Positions 5,612-6,542 of a stretch of 6,542 bases of DNA are shown here, in pieces (positions within the stretch are counted from its first letter, which is position 1; every line of letters begins with the position of its first letter). The notes below the pieces were generated by a model, which saw only the letters and a program-made list of their open reading frames with translations, ran no database searches and was not told where the DNA came from. This DNA is from Clostridiaceae bacterium. GTDB lineage: Bacteria > Bacillota > Clostridia > Saccharofermentanales > UBA5734. Where the stretch lies: assembly GCA_012729935.1 (NCBI GenBank), contig JAAYBY010000320.1, positions 1 to 6,542 of the forward strand, written 5' to 3'. The position numbers and the translations under genes are program-made.

Positions 5612-6349
5612 TTATGTTCGTTGCTCTGGTTGACAGCAGGCTGTGATATTTTTGATTACCACTCCTGCTGCGATCAGACCAGCGGCTGCCGGCACAAAAG
5701 AGATGCTGCCGGGTGCTGCTGATGTTGCTGATTCGTCTGTGCAGCTGTTCTGATTCCGCCTGGTCGGAGTCTCCTTTGAGTAGACAACCTGCAGATGATC
5801 GATACCGGCCTTGCGCAAGTTGCGACGGATCACCCGGCTAAGCGGGCAGACGGATGTTTCGGAGATGTCAGCGACTTCGAATTGGGTAGGATCGAACTTG
5901 TTGCCAGCTCCCATACAGCTGATAATCCGGATACCCATTGATCTGGCCCGGATGATCAGGCCTGTCTTCGAACGGACGGAGTCAATCGCATCGATTATAT
6001 AGTCCAAATCAGCTGTCAGCAGCATATCAGGGTCATCAGGTGTAAAGAAACGCTGGTGTGTGATGACGACAGCCTCAGGATTGATGGCCAGTACCCGATC
6101 ACGCATGACTTCTACTTTCGGCTGGCCGATGGTTGACCGGACAGCGTGTATCTGGCGATTGAGATTACTGGCCTCGATCTGATCATGATCCACCAGAACC
6201 AAGTGACCCACACCTGCGCGCGCAAGCGCTTCTACCGCATATGACCCGACACCGCCAATGCCAAAAACAGCGACACGGGCCTGTTTTAGCCGTACCATCG
6301 AGTCTGCTCCGAGCAACCACTCTGTACGGACCCAATAAGGATTTGTCAT
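5612..6349 (-). CDS. tcdA: tRNA threonylcarbamoyladenosine dehydratase (TcdA, ThiF/E1 family)
   Basis: TcdA uses ATP to cyclise the threonylcarbamoyl group of t6A at position 37 of ANN-decoding tRNAs into ct6A. The product is 245 residues, slightly short of the family's 250-270. It shows the E1-like nucleotide-binding loop GIGGVGS (30-36), acidic Asp54 and Asp56 ending the second strand, the SNLNRQ motif (61-66) that holds ATP-contacting Asn and Arg, and an IDAIDS segment near 115-120. The family-specific late motifs CPLSRVIRRNLRK and GSISFVPAAAGLIA are also present. No C-terminal rhodanese or ubiquitin-like partner is attached, unlike MoeB or ThiF fusions. ATG 6349 is preceded by AGGAGG, with four bases between the GGAGG and the start. 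A membrane-protein gene ends 53 bases upstream on the same strand, so cotranscription is possible. The Bacillus homologue is called yrvM. Confidence 0.93.
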   Translation of the reverse strand: MTNPYWVRTEWLLGADSMVRLKQARVAVFGIGGVGSYAVEALARAGVGHLVLVDHDQIEASNLNRQIHAVRSTIGQPKVEVMRDRVLAINPEAVVITHQRFFTPDDPDMLLTADLDYIIDAIDSVRSKTGLIIRARSMGIRIISCMGAGNKFDPTQFEVADISETSVCPLSRVIRRNLRKAGIDHLQVVYSKETPTRRNQNSCTDESATSAAPGSISFVPAAAGLIAAGVVIKNITACCQPEQRT

Positions 6350-6402
6350 GATACCTCCTGAAAATACATCTCACTCACCCGTCAATACTAACCGCAGCTT
6401 GT

Positions 6403-6542
6403 TTATTGTCTGCTTTTTCGGTCTATTATGATGCGTTCGACTGAAAAAATAAATACCAGAACAGAAAAGATGAATAAGAACGTGTTAAAGACAGTGTGAC
6501 CGCCAACCATGTGCATAGCGGGATTGATACGGTCAATGACAA
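6403..6542 (-). CDS. C-terminus of an unidentified membrane protein (partial)
   Basis: An open frame enters from the right window edge and ends in TAA at 6405-6403. The 45 visible residues start VIDRINPAMHMVGGHTVFN, continue into one hydrophobic helix (TFLFIFSVLVFIFSV) and end in a short basic tail (ERIIIDRKSRQ), which is the look of a real membrane-protein C-terminus. The pattern with His and Phe-Asn before the helix recalls Na/Pi cotransporter-type proteins, but this is a weak impression. A second frame on this strand is also open here and cannot be fully excluded. The last codon is 53 bases before the tcdA start, same strand. Confidence 0.5.
   Translation of the reverse strand, partial: VIDRINPAMHMVGGHTVFNTFLFIFSVLVFIFSVERIIIDRKSRQ

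Noticed and set aside
5633..5655. Possible + strand terminator ACAG/CTGT followed by a T-rich run after the AIM24 gene
   Set aside because: The stem is only four base pairs and the T-run is offset and short; it also lies inside the tcdA coding region.
6380..6385. TTGACG on the - strand before tcdA as a -35 element
   Set aside because: No acceptable -10 lies at 16-18 bases from it; tcdA may be read from a promoter upstream of the partial membrane-protein gene.

Overview
The window looks like chromosome of a low-to-mid GC Gram-positive bacterium, most likely in the Bacillota. I infer this from strong AGGAGG-type ribosome binding sites before most genes, a YtxH/DUF948 (YtxG-like) gene pair of the kind known in Bacilli, a zinc-ribbon AIM24 protein and moderate GC. 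I cannot name a genus from the sequence. Seeing a Na+-NQR operon in such a background is mildly unusual.

Layout. Positions 1-2380 (+ strand) hold the 3' end of a Na+-translocating NADH:quinone oxidoreductase operon: the C-terminus of NqrD, complete NqrE, complete NqrF, and a closely linked gene for a 150-residue protein I do not recognise. Positions 2383-2413 form a hairpin between two convergent operons. Positions 2439-3352 (- strand) hold a two-gene envelope or stress-type operon, a YtxH-like small membrane protein followed by a DUF948-like membrane-anchored protein. Its predicted extended -10 promoter lies at 3442-3450, and a 13-bp perfect palindrome covers the -35 position. Positions 3353-3725 are a divergent intergenic region with no convincing gene. 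Positions 3726-4667 (+) encode a NagB/6-phosphogluconolactonase-fold protein whose active-site loop lacks the usual Asp. Positions 4758-5597 (+) encode a zinc-ribbon plus AIM24 protein with its own extended -10 promoter. Positions 5612-6349 (-) encode TcdA, a ThiF/E1-like tRNA threonylcarbamoyladenosine dehydratase. Upstream of it on the same strand, the C-terminus of a membrane protein (6403-6542) runs off the window.

How the genes work together. NqrD, NqrE and NqrF are subunits of one respiratory complex. NqrF takes electrons from NADH through FAD and a 2Fe-2S cluster, and NqrD/NqrE form part of the membrane core that couples electron flow to Na+ export. No NqrM or ApbE maturation gene appears right after nqrF. 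That place is taken by the unrecognised 150-residue protein. The remaining genes look like ordinary chromosomal neighbours with no obvious functional link.

I see no mobile element, CRISPR array, RNA gene or clear multi-gene novel system. The best leads are the unknown gene at the end of the nqr operon, the compact NqrF, and the NagB-like protein with altered catalytic residues.
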